Shown: piece by piece, positions 50,185 through 58,084 of the stretch
Layout of the letters: each line of letters opens with the position of its first letter
Position numbering within the stretch: the stretch's first letter is position 1
From: Kribbella jiaozuonensis
Lineage (GTDB): Bacteria > Actinomycetota > Actinomycetes > Propionibacteriales > Kribbellaceae
Direction: 5' to 3'
Length of the DNA stretch: 64,000 bases
Assembly (NCBI RefSeq): GCF_005233875.1
Contig: NZ_SZPZ01000007.1
Coordinates: 124,001 to 188,000 of the forward strand
Program-made: the position numbers and the translations under genes
Notes under the pieces: generated by a model
What the model was told of the DNA's origin: nothing
What the model saw: the letters and a program-made list of their open reading frames with translations, nothing else
The model's database searches: none

Positions 50185-51185
50185 CCCCAGCGCTCCGGCT
50201 TGGCCGAGCGGGAGACCAGGCTGAACAGCATGTCCTTCGGCGTCATCTCACCGGCGATGACCTTGGTGACGTGTTCGGCGATCGGCATCTCGACGTCGTG
50301 GTGGTGCGCCAGCTCGGAGATCGACGCACAGGACTTCACGCCCTCGGCGACCTGCCGCGTCCCGCCGGCGATCTCCGCGACGCTCATGCCCTGGCCGAGT
50401 TTCTCGCCGAAGGTCCGGTTCCGCGACAGCGGCGACGAGCAGGTCGCCACCAGATCACCCAGCCCGGCCAGGCCCGAGAACGTGTGCTCGTCCGCGCCGA
50501 GCGCCGTGCCCAGGCGGGCGATCTCGGCGAGGCCGCGGGTGATCACCGAGGCGCGGGCGTTGTCGCCGAAGCCGAGTCCGACCGCCATCCCGACGGCCAG
50601 CGCGATCACGTTCTTGCAGGCGCCGCCGAGCTCACAGCCGACGACGTCGTTGTTCGTGTACGGGCGGAACGTCGGCGAATGACACAGCTTCTGCAACCGC
50701 GCCGCCGTACCTTCGTCCGCACAGGCGACGACCGACGCGGCCGGTTGGCCTTCGGCGATCTCGCGCGCCAGGTTCGGTCCCGAGACGACCGCGATGCGTT
50801 CCGGCCCGGCACCGGTCAGCTCGGCGATCACCTCGCTCATCCGCTTCGTCGTACCGAGCTCGACGCCCTTCATCAGGCTGACCAGCGGTACGGCGTTCGG
50901 CAGCACGCCGGCCCAGTCCGTCAGGTTGTCCCGCAGCGACTGCGACGGAACCGCGAGCACGATCGCCTCGGCTCCATCTGCGGCCGCGGCCGGGTCGTGG
51001 GTCGCGGTGATCGCGTCCGGCAACCGCAGACCGGGAAGGTACTCGGCGTTCTCGTGGCCGGCATTGATCGACTCACAGAGCGACTCACGCCGACCCCAGA
51101 CGGACACCTGGTTCCCGGCGTTCGCAAGCACTACCGCGAACGCCGTCCCCCAGGATCCCGCACCGAACACCGCTACCTTCGTCAT
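50181..51185 (-). CDS. gpsA: Glycerol-3-phosphate dehydrogenase [NAD(P)+]
   Basis: Makes sn-glycerol 3-phosphate from dihydroxyacetone phosphate for phospholipid synthesis. 334 residues. The dinucleotide motif VAVFGAGSWGTAFA is at the N-terminus, the catalytic Lys is in GGACKNVIALAVGMA, and GLAGLGDLVATCSSPLSRNRTFG is a family signature. It overlaps plsC upstream and the phosphotransferase downstream, both by ATGA: plsC-gpsA-aph is one operon. Confidence 0.97.
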   Translation of the reverse strand: MTKVAVFGAGSWGTAFAVVLANAGNQVSVWGRRESLCESINAGHENAEYLPGLRLPDAITATHDPAAAADGAEAIVLAVPSQSLRDNLTDWAGVLPNAVPLVSLMKGVELGTTKRMSEVIAELTGAGPERIAVVSGPNLAREIAEGQPAASVVACADEGTAARLQKLCHSPTFRPYTNNDVVGCELGGACKNVIALAVGMAVGLGFGDNARASVITRGLAEIARLGTALGADEHTFSGLAGLGDLVATCSSPLSRNRTFGEKLGQGMSVAEIAGGTRQVAEGVKSCASISELAHHHDVEMPIAEHVTKVIAGEMTPKDMLFSLVSRSAKPERWG

Positions 51186-51985
51186 GCCGTCTCCTCACCT
51201 TCAGCCTTGCGAGCTTTGCGCAGGTCGTACAGCTCCTTGGGCGGGGTCTCCCCGCGCAGTTCGCCCAGGGTCTCGGCGACGCGGGCCATGATCACCTCGG
51301 TTGCCTCGTGCAACAGCTGGTTGGTCAGCGGCTTGCCCTCGAACGCGCTCAGGTCGACCGGTGCACCGGCCCGGGCCTGCAGCGTCTTGCGCGGCAGCAG
51401 GCGGATCCGGATCTTGCCGGTGTACGACTTCACGATCTCCTGCGCGCCCCAGTTGGCGACCGGGATGACCGGGCAGCCGGTCATCAACGCGATCCGGGCC
51501 GCACCGGTCTTGCCGGTCATCGGCCACATGTCCGGGTCACGGGTAATGGTGCCCTCCGGGTAAACGCCCACACACTCACCGCGTTCGACTGCGGCGACCG
51601 CGTCCCGGAATGCATCCGCGGCCTGGGTCGAATCGCGGTACACCGGGATCTGTCCCGCGCTGGTGATGATCTTGCCGAGCACCGGGATCTTGAACAGCGA
51701 CGCCTTACCCAGGAACCGCGGGATCCGCCGGCACTCCCAGATGAAGTACCCGAGCAGCACCGGGTCGAAATGCGAGATGTGATTCGGCACGTAGATCACA
51801 CCGCCGGTGCGCGGCATGTTCTCCCGCCCGGTGAACCGGCATTTGGTGAACACGATCATGAACGGCTTGACGATCGCGACGATGATGCCGAACCAGAAGC
51901 CCCGCGGCGGTCGCGGATCACCCTGCCGGTTGTCCAGCCGATTGTCCACCGGGGCCTCCTGCTGCTCGTTACTGCCATCCGTCAT
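51182..51985 (-). CDS. plsC: 1-acylglycerol-3-phosphate O-acyltransferase
   Basis: Membrane-bound acyltransferase of phosphatidic acid synthesis. 267 residues. Motif I is PNHISHFDPVLLGY (H-x4-D), motif III YPEGTIT, with a hydrophobic N-terminal segment FWFGIIVAIVKPFMIVF. A disordered N-terminal stretch (MTDGSNEQQEAPVDNRLDN) precedes it. Together with gpsA it supplies and acylates glycerol phosphate. It is divergent from cofC with only 16 bases between starts. Confidence 0.93.
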   Translation of the reverse strand: MTDGSNEQQEAPVDNRLDNRQGDPRPPRGFWFGIIVAIVKPFMIVFTKCRFTGRENMPRTGGVIYVPNHISHFDPVLLGYFIWECRRIPRFLGKASLFKIPVLGKIITSAGQIPVYRDSTQAADAFRDAVAAVERGECVGVYPEGTITRDPDMWPMTGKTGAARIALMTGCPVIPVANWGAQEIVKSYTGKIRIRLLPRKTLQARAGAPVDLSAFEGKPLTNQLLHEATEVIMARVAETLGELRGETPPKELYDLRKARKAEGEETA

Positions 51986-52001
51986 GGGAGAATCCTGCCT
52001 G

Positions 52002-52673
52002 ATGGCAGACCTACAGGTCGCTCCCTGGACCCTGGCGATCCCGGTGAAGCGTACGGCGATCGCAAAGAGCCGGCTCGCTCCGGCCTACCCGCAGCACCGT
52101 CCCGAGCTGGCCCGTGCGTTCGCTGTCGACACTACTGCGGCCGCCCTCGCCTCTCCCCTGGTGCGGGCCGTCCTGGTCGTCACGGACGACCCGCTGGTCG
52201 CGGCGGACGTGACCGCGGCCGGTGCGTACGTCGTACCGGATCTCCCGGCCGCCGGGCTGAACGAGGCCTTGCTGCATGGAGCCACTGTTGCGGCTGCGGA
52301 GTTCCCCGACAATGGCGTCGCCGCGTTGTCGGCGGATCTTCCCGCGCTGCGCCCGGCCGAGCTCACCGCCGTACTCGCGGCCTGTACGGCGCCGCGCTCG
52401 TTCGTGGTCGACCAGCCCGGCACCGGTACGACGTTGCTCGCGGCGGCTCCCGGCGTACCGCTGGATCCCCGCTTCGGGGTGGGTTCCGCCCTGGCACACC
52501 AGGCGTCCGGGGCGATCCCGATCGAGCTGCCCGGGATCGAGTCGGTACGTCGTGATGTCGACACGGCTGCCGATCTGGCGCACGCCGTACAGCTCGGGGT
52601 GGGGCCGGCGACCGCCGACGTGATGTCGCTGGTTCTCGGTGCCGCGACCGGGACCGAAGGGCTAGCCTGCTGA
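52002..52673 (+). CDS. cofC: 2-phospholactate/phosphoenolpyruvate guanylyltransferase
   Basis: Step of coenzyme F420 synthesis; in actinobacteria the enzyme (FbiD/CofC) uses phosphoenolpyruvate and GTP. 223 residues from ATG 52002. The N-terminus WTLAIPVKRTAIAKSRLAP is the nucleotidyltransferase signature; ALSADLPALRPAEL is the metal site; LDPRFGVGSALAHQASG is conserved too. It is followed at once by a small gene and a strong hairpin. Its place beside plsC-gpsA is a known actinobacterial arrangement. Confidence 0.92.
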   Translation: MADLQVAPWTLAIPVKRTAIAKSRLAPAYPQHRPELARAFAVDTTAAALASPLVRAVLVVTDDPLVAADVTAAGAYVVPDLPAAGLNEALLHGATVAAAEFPDNGVAALSADLPALRPAELTAVLAACTAPRSFVVDQPGTGTTLLAAAPGVPLDPRFGVGSALAHQASGAIPIELPGIESVRRDVDTAADLAHAVQLGVGPATADVMSLVLGAATGTEGLAC

Positions 52674-52674
52674 T

Positions 52675-52881
52675 ATGCAAGCGACCGTGAGCCGCTACGA
52701 CGGCGAGACGTTCTCCGGGGCAGTGCTGACTGACACCGGCGTCGAGCTCCCGTTCACCGTGCACGCCGTCGCCGATACCCCGGTCCGCCATCTGCGGGTA
52801 GGCCAACGGGTGCGGATCGAGACGACCGGGTCGGGCGCCGAGCTGAGCATCACCAAGGTGGAGTTCGGAACGCGTCTCTAG
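52675..52881 (+). CDS. Small beta-rich protein, cold-shock/OB-like
   Basis: 68 residues: MQATVSRYDGETFSGAVLTDTGVELPFTVHAVADTPVRHLRVGQRVRIETTGSG. The pattern of short strands and VGQRV-R-I suggests a small OB/cold-shock-like barrel, but the RNA-binding aromatic motifs of true cold-shock proteins are lacking. It starts one base after the cofC stop, so it is co-transcribed. Function unknown. Confidence 0.75.
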   Translation: MQATVSRYDGETFSGAVLTDTGVELPFTVHAVADTPVRHLRVGQRVRIETTGSGAELSITKVEFGTRL

Positions 52882-52896
52882 TTGCCACCGACAACG

Positions 52897-52939
52897 GCGA
52901 AGGCCGGTCAACCCCTGGAGTGGGGTGACCGGCCTTCGC
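52897..52939. terminator. Long hairpin between the cofC operon and hup
   Basis: Arms 52897-52915 and 52922-52939 pair over 18 bases with one bulged A and a six-base loop. It separates convergent transcripts and can terminate both. Confidence 0.9.
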
Positions 52940-52986
52940 TGTACTGCAGGTGGTGCAGGTGGTGCAGGTGCCGCAGTGCGTGAAGA

Positions 52987-53553
52987 TCAGCGAGCGGTAC
53001 GCTTCGCCGCGGTCTTCTTGGCGGGGGCCTTCTTGGCCGGCGCCTTCTTCGCAACGGTCTTGGCCGGGGCCTTCTTCGCCGGGGCCTTCTTGGCAACGGT
53101 CTTCGCCGGAGCCTTCTTGGCAACCGTCTTGGCCGGGGCCTTCTTGGCGACCGTCTTCTTCGCAGCGGCGGTCTTGGTTGCAGCGGCCTTCGCCGGTGCA
53201 GCCTTCTTCGCCGGGGCAGCCGCCTTGGTGGCGGTCGCGGCCGGCTTCGGGGCTACCAGCTTCGGCAGCTTCTTGGCGCCGGAGACAACGGCCTTCAGCT
53301 CCGCACCCGCGCGGAACTTCGGCACCGTGGTCTTCTTGGCACGCTTGGTCTCACCGGTCCGCGGGTTGCGCACGATGCGCGCACCACGCTCGATGGCCTC
53401 GAAGGCACCGAAACCGGTGATGGCGACCTTGCCGCCCTTCTTGGTCAGCTCACGCTGGACGGTGTCGATCACCGATTCCAACGCGTGCTGGGCCTGGCGG
53501 CGGTTTCCGTCGAAGTGCACTGCGAGCGCTTCGACCAACTGGCTCTTGTTCAC
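52987..53553 (-). CDS. hupB: HU-type nucleoid protein with Lys/Ala/Pro-rich tail
   Basis: 188 residues. The first 90 are a normal HU fold (MNKSQLVEALAVHFDGNRRQAQHALESVIDTV to GFGAFEAIERGARIVRNPRTGE). The last 90 are histone-H1-like repeats of AKKAPAKTV and related units that bind DNA strongly; this two-part form is specific to actinobacteria. GTG start with GGAGGG upstream. Own promoter and terminator, so a single-gene unit. Confidence 0.95.
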   Translation of the reverse strand: MNKSQLVEALAVHFDGNRRQAQHALESVIDTVQRELTKKGGKVAITGFGAFEAIERGARIVRNPRTGETKRAKKTTVPKFRAGAELKAVVSGAKKLPKLVAPKPAATATKAAAPAKKAAPAKAAATKTAAAKKTVAKKAPAKTVAKKAPAKTVAKKAPAKKAPAKTVAKKAPAKKAPAKKTAAKRTAR

Positions 53554-53605
53554 TGCTTCCCTCCGTGAACACTAGGCGTCGAGCACAGCGCTCGATCTCA
53601 CAGGA

Positions 53606-53634
53606 ACGTTATGGACTCAACACGCCGTTCACAA
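53606..53634 (-). promoter_or_regulatory. hupB promoter
   Basis: On the minus strand -35 TTGTGA (53634-53629), 17 bases, -10 TAACGT (53611-53606). The leader of about 45 bases contains a small hairpin (TCGAGC arms near 53579-53595). Confidence 0.65.
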
Positions 53635-53651
53635 ACACCAACGCGGCAATT

Positions 53652-53699
53652 CGCCCTTGTTTTGGGCGATTCGTGCCACAATTTGGCCCGATCCGGGCC
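53652..53699 (-). terminator. Two hairpins after corA
   Basis: GGCCCG/CGGGCC (53685-53699) and CGCCC/GGGCG (53652-53668) follow the corA stop on the minus strand and precede the hupB promoter. Confidence 0.5.
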
Positions 53700-53723
53700 C
53701 TGAGGGCTCTTTTGGCAGCTAAC

Positions 53724-54890
53724 TCACAGCCAGCCGCGGCGTTTGAAGATCTGGTGCAGACCTCCACACACCAAGGCCATCAGGCCGATCGCGAAGGGGT
53801 ATCCGTACTGCCAGTGCAGCTCCGGCATCTTGTCGAAGTTCATCCCGTAGACGGTGCCGATCAGGGTCGGGGCGAACAGGATCGCCGCCCAGGCAGAGAT
53901 CCGCTTCACCTCTTCGTTCTGCTCGCTGCTGGCGATCGCGAGGCTCTTCATCTCCTCGTTCTGCTGCTGGGCGACCAGGGTCGCGTTCACCGTCAGGATG
54001 TCGCGCAGCAGTTCGCGGAACCCGTCGACCTTCTCCACCACCTCGGTGACGTGGTCGGCGACATCGCGCAGTGAACGTTGCAGTTCCTCGTCCACGCCGT
54101 ACTTCTGGAATCCGCCGCGCAGCTGCTCGAGCATGCCGACCAGCGGCCGGGTCGCGCGCTGGAACTCGATCACCTCACGGGACAGTTCGTAGATGCGCCG
54201 CGACACCTTCGGGTCACCGCGGAACACCTCGGTCTCGATCTCGTCGATGTCGTTCTCGAGACCGGCGACCACCGGAGCGTAGCCGTCGACGACCTTGTCC
54301 ATGATCGCGTAGAGGACCGCTTCGGCACCTCGGCTGAGCAGCTCGGGATCGCGCTCGACACGACGCCGTACCGCTGCCAGGTTGGGGGCTTCGGCGTGCC
54401 GGACCGTCACCACGAAGTCCGGTCCGACGAACACGTGCACCTCACCGAACTCGACCTCCTCGGTCGCGTCCCGGTACCGCGCGGCCTTCAGTACGACGAA
54501 CAACGTGTCGCCGTACCGCTCCAGTTTCGGCCGCTGATGCGCCTCGTTGGCGTCCTCGATCGCCAGCTCGTGCAGGTCGAACTCCTGCGCCAGCGAGGCG
54601 AGCTCGCGGCGGTCCGGCCGGTACAGACCGATCCAGGCCAGGCTGTGCGGGGCCTGGTGCAGCTCGCCGTACGTCTCGGCGAGCGAATCCGGAGAAGCGA
54701 CCCGGCGGCCGTCGCAGTAGATCGCGCTGTCCACGACGCTGTGCCCCTTGGGCATCTGCGGATCGCGGGGCTGCTTCTCGGCCGGCTCAACGGTGGCGGC
54801 GGAAACGGCAGCAGCGTGCTTGCGCGCGGCGGCACGCAGTGACGGGGTGCGGCTGAACGCACGGATGGTGCGAAGGCGCAGGTCGGACAT
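53724..54890 (-). CDS. corA: CorA-type magnesium/cobalt transporter
   Basis: 388 residues. A cytoplasmic domain of about 320 residues with long helices is followed by two C-terminal membrane segments; the pore motif YGMNFDKMPEL lies between them. An extra N-terminal stretch of about 45 residues (SLRAAARKHAAAVSAATVEP) is not part of the fold. It imports Mg2+ as a pentamer. It starts at ATG 54890 with GGAGG upstream and is preceded by a structured leader region of about 170 bases. Confidence 0.92.
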   Translation of the reverse strand: MSDLRLRTIRAFSRTPSLRAAARKHAAAVSAATVEPAEKQPRDPQMPKGHSVVDSAIYCDGRRVASPDSLAETYGELHQAPHSLAWIGLYRPDRRELASLAQEFDLHELAIEDANEAHQRPKLERYGDTLFVVLKAARYRDATEEVEFGEVHVFVGPDFVVTVRHAEAPNLAAVRRRVERDPELLSRGAEAVLYAIMDKVVDGYAPVVAGLENDIDEIETEVFRGDPKVSRRIYELSREVIEFQRATRPLVGMLEQLRGGFQKYGVDEELQRSLRDVADHVTEVVEKVDGFRELLRDILTVNATLVAQQQNEEMKSLAIASSEQNEEVKRISAWAAILFAPTLIGTVYGMNFDKMPELHWQYGYPFAIGLMALVCGGLHQIFKRRGWL

Positions 54891-55062
54891 GAGTCCTCCA
54901 GGTGCGGTGGATCAGGTGAGTGATGAACACACGTCTGCCCGACCCCACAACTGCTAGAGGAGCTGCCATTCCCTGACGGAGAGGCCCCCCGAAGGTCGAG
55001 CGAGACCCGTATGTCTGGAGGGTTCGCTCATCAGCGCCCCACCTCCTTGGTCTCGCAAGCCT
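54891..55062 (-). ncRNA. Candidate structured 5' leader of corA
   Basis: On the minus strand GCGAGACC (55056-55049) pairs with GGTCTCGC (55007-55000). Inside it GGAGG (55046-55042) pairs with CCTCC, and CGCT-GATG-AGCG (55036-55025) forms an inner hairpin. A further CGACC/GGTCG pairing is possible downstream. A multi-stem leader before a Mg2+ transporter suggests a metal-sensing RNA, but it lacks the GGUGAGGCUCCU core of the known M-box. Confidence 0.35.
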
Positions 55063-55087
55063 TGTTCTGACAACCACGCAAGGGTAA

Positions 55088-55142
55088 CACCAGAGTTATC
55101 GCCACCGACCCGCCCAGCGTTACGGCAGCGATAACTCTGGTG
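55088..55142. terminator. Perfect 15-bp inverted repeat after leuD
   Basis: Arms CACCAGAGTTATCGC (55088-55102) and its complement (55128-55142) around a 25-base loop. It begins five bases beyond the leuD stop, so termination of leuCD is the simplest reading. Its AT-rich arms and long loop would also fit a protein-binding site in front of corA. Confidence 0.6.
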
Positions 55143-55147
55143 GATGA

Positions 55148-55747
55148 TCAGGCCTTCGCCGGAAGGGTTGCCGGCTTGAACGAAGGCCGGGTTGCTTCGT
55201 ACGCAGCGATGTCGTCGGCGTGCGACAACGTGATGCCGACGTCGTCCAGGCCGTTCAGCAACCGGTAGCGGGTGTAGTCGTCGATCTCGAAGGGTGCCGA
55301 CACGTCACCGGCTGAGATCGTCTTGTTCTCAAGGTCGACCGTCACCTTGGTGCCCGGGTCGCTCTCGATCGTCGTCCACAGCTGCTCGACGACGTCCTGC
55401 TCCACCAGGGCCGCGAGCAGCCCGGCCTTACCGGAGTTGCCGCGGAAGATGTCGCCGAACCGCGACGACACGACCACGCGGAACCCGTAGTCGAGCAGCG
55501 CCCAGACCGCGTGCTCACGCGACGATCCGGTGCCGAAGTCCGGTCCCGCGACGAGCACCGAGACCCCGTCGTACTCCGGCTGGTTCAGGACGAACGACGG
55601 ATCGTTGCGCCAGGCAGCGAACAGCCCGTCCTCGAAGCCGGTGCGGGTGACCCGCTTCAAGTAGACGGCCGGGATGATCTGGTCGGTGTCGACGTTGCTG
55701 CGGCGCAGCGGGGCCGCCGTACCGATGTGCTGGGTGAAGGCTTCCAT
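55148..55747 (-). CDS. leuD: 3-isopropylmalate dehydratase small subunit
   Basis: Swivel-domain subunit of isopropylmalate isomerase, leucine synthesis. 199 residues. MEAFTQHIGTAAPLRRSNVDTDQIIPAVYLKRV and FGTGSSREHAVWALLDYGFRVVVSSRFGDIF are family hallmarks. It starts 14 bases after leuC, as a two-gene operon, and ends in a long inverted repeat. Confidence 0.97.
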   Translation of the reverse strand: MEAFTQHIGTAAPLRRSNVDTDQIIPAVYLKRVTRTGFEDGLFAAWRNDPSFVLNQPEYDGVSVLVAGPDFGTGSSREHAVWALLDYGFRVVVSSRFGDIFRGNSGKAGLLAALVEQDVVEQLWTTIESDPGTKVTVDLENKTISAGDVSAPFEIDDYTRYRLLNGLDDVGITLSHADDIAAYEATRPSFKPATLPAKA

Positions 55748-55761
55748 GATTCCGTTGCTCC

Positions 55762-57186
55762 TCAGGCGTTCGCAGGTACGGCGACGGGCGGCAGGTCGGC
55801 CGGTGCGGCCAGGGTCCCGGTGACGGCGGTCGCGGCGGCGACCAGCGGCGACACCAGGTGGGTGCGACCGCCCTTGCCCTGGCGGCCTTCGAAGTTCCGG
55901 TTCGAGGTGGAGGCGCTGCGCTCACCCGGGGCCAGCTGGTCCGGGTTCATGCCCAGGCACATCGAGCATCCGGCGCCACGCCACTCGGCGCCGGCGTCCT
56001 TGAAGATCGTGTCCAGGCCCTCGGCCTCGGCCTGCAGCCGGACCCGGCCCGACCCCGGGACCACGAGCATCCGGGTGCCCTCGGCAACCTTCCGCCCGGC
56101 GAGTACGCCGGCCGCGGCGCGCAGGTCCTCGATCCGGCCGTTGGTGCAGGAGCCCAGGAACACCGTGTCCACGTGGATCTCGCGCATCGGCGTACCGGCG
56201 GTGAGGCCCATGTACTCCAGCGCGCGCTCGGCGGCGACCTTGTCGTTCTCGTTGTCGAAGTCGTCCGGCGACGGCACGCTCTCCGACAGCGGGATGCCCT
56301 GGCCGGGGTTGGTGCCCCAGGTGACGAACGGCGCGATGTCCTCGGCCCGCAGGACGACCTCGCGGTCGAACGTCGCGTCCTGGTCGGTCGCCAGGCTCTT
56401 CCAGTACTCGACCGCTGCTTCCCAGTCGACGCCCTGCGGCGCGTGCGGCTTGTCCTGCAGGTACGCGAACGTGGTCTCGTCCGGCGCGATCATGCCCGCC
56501 TTGGCGCCCCACTCGATCGACATGTTGCAGATCGTCATCCGGGCTTCCATGCTCAGGCTCCGGATCGCCTCGCCGCGGTACTCGACGATGTAGCCCTGGC
56601 CGCCGCCGGTGCCGACCTTCGCGATCAGCGCCAGCACCAGGTCCTTGGCCGAGACACCGTCCGGCAGTACGCCGTCGACCGTGACGGCCATCGTCTTCGG
56701 CCGGGCCTGCATCAACGTCTGAGTGGCCAGCACGTGCTCGACCTCGCTCGTACCGATGCCGAAGGCAATCGCTCCGAACGCGCCGTGCGTCGAGGTGTGG
56801 CTGTCACCGCAGACCACGGTCATGCCGGGCTGGGTCAGTCCGAGCTGCGGGCCGATCACGTGCACGACGCCCTGGTCCGGGTCGCCGAGGGTGTGGATCC
56901 GGATGCCGAACTCCTCGGCGTTCTTCCGCAGCGTGTCCACCTGGGTGCGCGACACCGGGTCGGCGATCGGCTTGTCCACATCGAACGTCGGGACGTTGTG
57001 GTCCTCGGTCGCGATGGTGAGGTCCGGACGCCGTACGCCGCGGCCGGCCAGCCGCAGACCGTCGAAGGCCTGTGGGCTGGTCACCTCGTGAACCAGATGG
57101 AGGTCGATGTAGAGAAGGTCGGGTTCTCCGTCGGCATGGCGCACGACGTGCGCATCCCAGACCTTTTCCGACAACGTCCTACCCAT
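55762..57186 (-). CDS. leuC: 3-isopropylmalate dehydratase large subunit
   Basis: Aconitase-type subunit carrying a 4Fe-4S cluster. 474 residues from ATG 57186, with AAGGAGAG four bases upstream. Cluster cysteines are in SCTNGR and CSMCLGMN; VVCGDSHTSTHGAFGAIAFGIG is a substrate-binding signature. It is divergent from the IclR-type gene, whose protein is the usual regulator of leuCD in actinobacteria. Confidence 0.97.
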   Translation of the reverse strand: MGRTLSEKVWDAHVVRHADGEPDLLYIDLHLVHEVTSPQAFDGLRLAGRGVRRPDLTIATEDHNVPTFDVDKPIADPVSRTQVDTLRKNAEEFGIRIHTLGDPDQGVVHVIGPQLGLTQPGMTVVCGDSHTSTHGAFGAIAFGIGTSEVEHVLATQTLMQARPKTMAVTVDGVLPDGVSAKDLVLALIAKVGTGGGQGYIVEYRGEAIRSLSMEARMTICNMSIEWGAKAGMIAPDETTFAYLQDKPHAPQGVDWEAAVEYWKSLATDQDATFDREVVLRAEDIAPFVTWGTNPGQGIPLSESVPSPDDFDNENDKVAAERALEYMGLTAGTPMREIHVDTVFLGSCTNGRIEDLRAAAGVLAGRKVAEGTRMLVVPGSGRVRLQAEAEGLDTIFKDAGAEWRGAGCSMCLGMNPDQLAPGERSASTSNRNFEGRQGKGGRTHLVSPLVAAATAVTGTLAAPADLPPVAVPANA

Positions 57187-57273
57187 CAGACTCTCCTTTG
57201 AGATTTGTGGTGAGGTGCTATCGCTCACACTGCGCTTGAAGTCAGTGCAGAAGCGACTTGCGTTCCACGATTC

Positions 57274-57292
57274 GAGACGGCAGTATCGTCTC
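57274..57292. promoter_or_regulatory. Candidate IclR/NdgR operator GAGACG-N7-CGTCTC
   Basis: Perfect six-base arms (57274-57279 and 57287-57292) end directly before the iclR ATG, within the leuC-iclR divergent gap. Binding would block the regulator's own start and could influence leuC. Confidence 0.6.
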
Positions 57293-58012
57293 ATGGACAA
57301 CTCTAGCGGAGTCGGCGTTCTCGACAAAGCAGCCCTCGTTCTGTCCGCGCTCGAGTCCGGGCCGGCGACCCTGGCCGGTCTCGTGGCGGCCACCGGGCTG
57401 GCCCGCCCGACCGCACACCGGCTGGCTGTGGCGCTGGAGCACCACCGTCTGGTCGGCCGCGACATGCAGGGACGGTTCGTGCTCGGACCGCGACTCAGCG
57501 AGTTGGCCTCCGCCGCCGGTGAGGACCGGCTGCTCGCGACCGCCGGCCCGGTGCTGGCGCGACTGCGGGACATCACCGGTGAGTCGGCGCAGTTGTTCCG
57601 CCGCCAGGGTGAGTACCGGGTGTGCGTCGCCGCTGCGGAGCGTCCGTCCGGTCTGCGCGACACCGTCCCGGTCGGCAGTCAGCTGACCATGGCCGCCGGT
57701 TCGGCTGCCCAGATACTGCTTGCCTGGGAGGACCCGGAGCGGATGCACCGCGGCCTCCACAACGCGTCGTTCAACGCGGCCGCGCTGGCCGGCGTACGGC
57801 GTCGTGGCTGGGCGCACTCGGTCGGCGAACGGGAGCAGGGTGTCGCGTCCGTCTCGGCCCCGGTCCGCTCCCCCAGCGGCAAGGTGATCGCCGCCGTCTC
57901 GGTCTCCGGCCCGATCGAACGTCTGTCCCGCCAGCCGGGTCGGATGCACGCTCCGGCCGTGATGGCCGCGGCCGAGCGACTGTCCGAGGCGCTGCGCCGC
58001 GCATCTGAGTAA
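57293..58012 (+). CDS. IclR-family regulator, NdgR/LtbR-like
   Basis: 239 residues from ATG 57293. The N-terminal winged helix VLDKAALVLSALESGPATLAGLVAATGLARPTAHRLAVALEHHRLV is followed by the IclR effector domain (GPRLSELASAAGEDRLLATAGPVLARLRDITGESAQLF). Position opposite leuCD matches NdgR of Streptomyces and LtbR of Corynebacterium, which control leucine genes. It is not clear from sequence whether leucine is the ligand here. Confidence 0.9.
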   Translation: MDNSSGVGVLDKAALVLSALESGPATLAGLVAATGLARPTAHRLAVALEHHRLVGRDMQGRFVLGPRLSELASAAGEDRLLATAGPVLARLRDITGESAQLFRRQGEYRVCVAAAERPSGLRDTVPVGSQLTMAAGSAAQILLAWEDPERMHRGLHNASFNAAALAGVRRRGWAHSVGEREQGVASVSAPVRSPSGKVIAAVSVSGPIERLSRQPGRMHAPAVMAAAERLSEALRRASE

Positions 58013-58084
58013 GTTGCGTTGGTAGTTGTCACGTAGCGCCACCAGGATCACCATGAGGGTGGGAACCCCTCAAGGAGGTCCGAC

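Noticed and set aside
55023..55036. CUGAUGAG followed by CGAA on the minus strand, resembling a hammerhead ribozyme core
   Set aside because: There is no room for stem II between the two elements and no matching cleavage site, so the resemblance is accidental.
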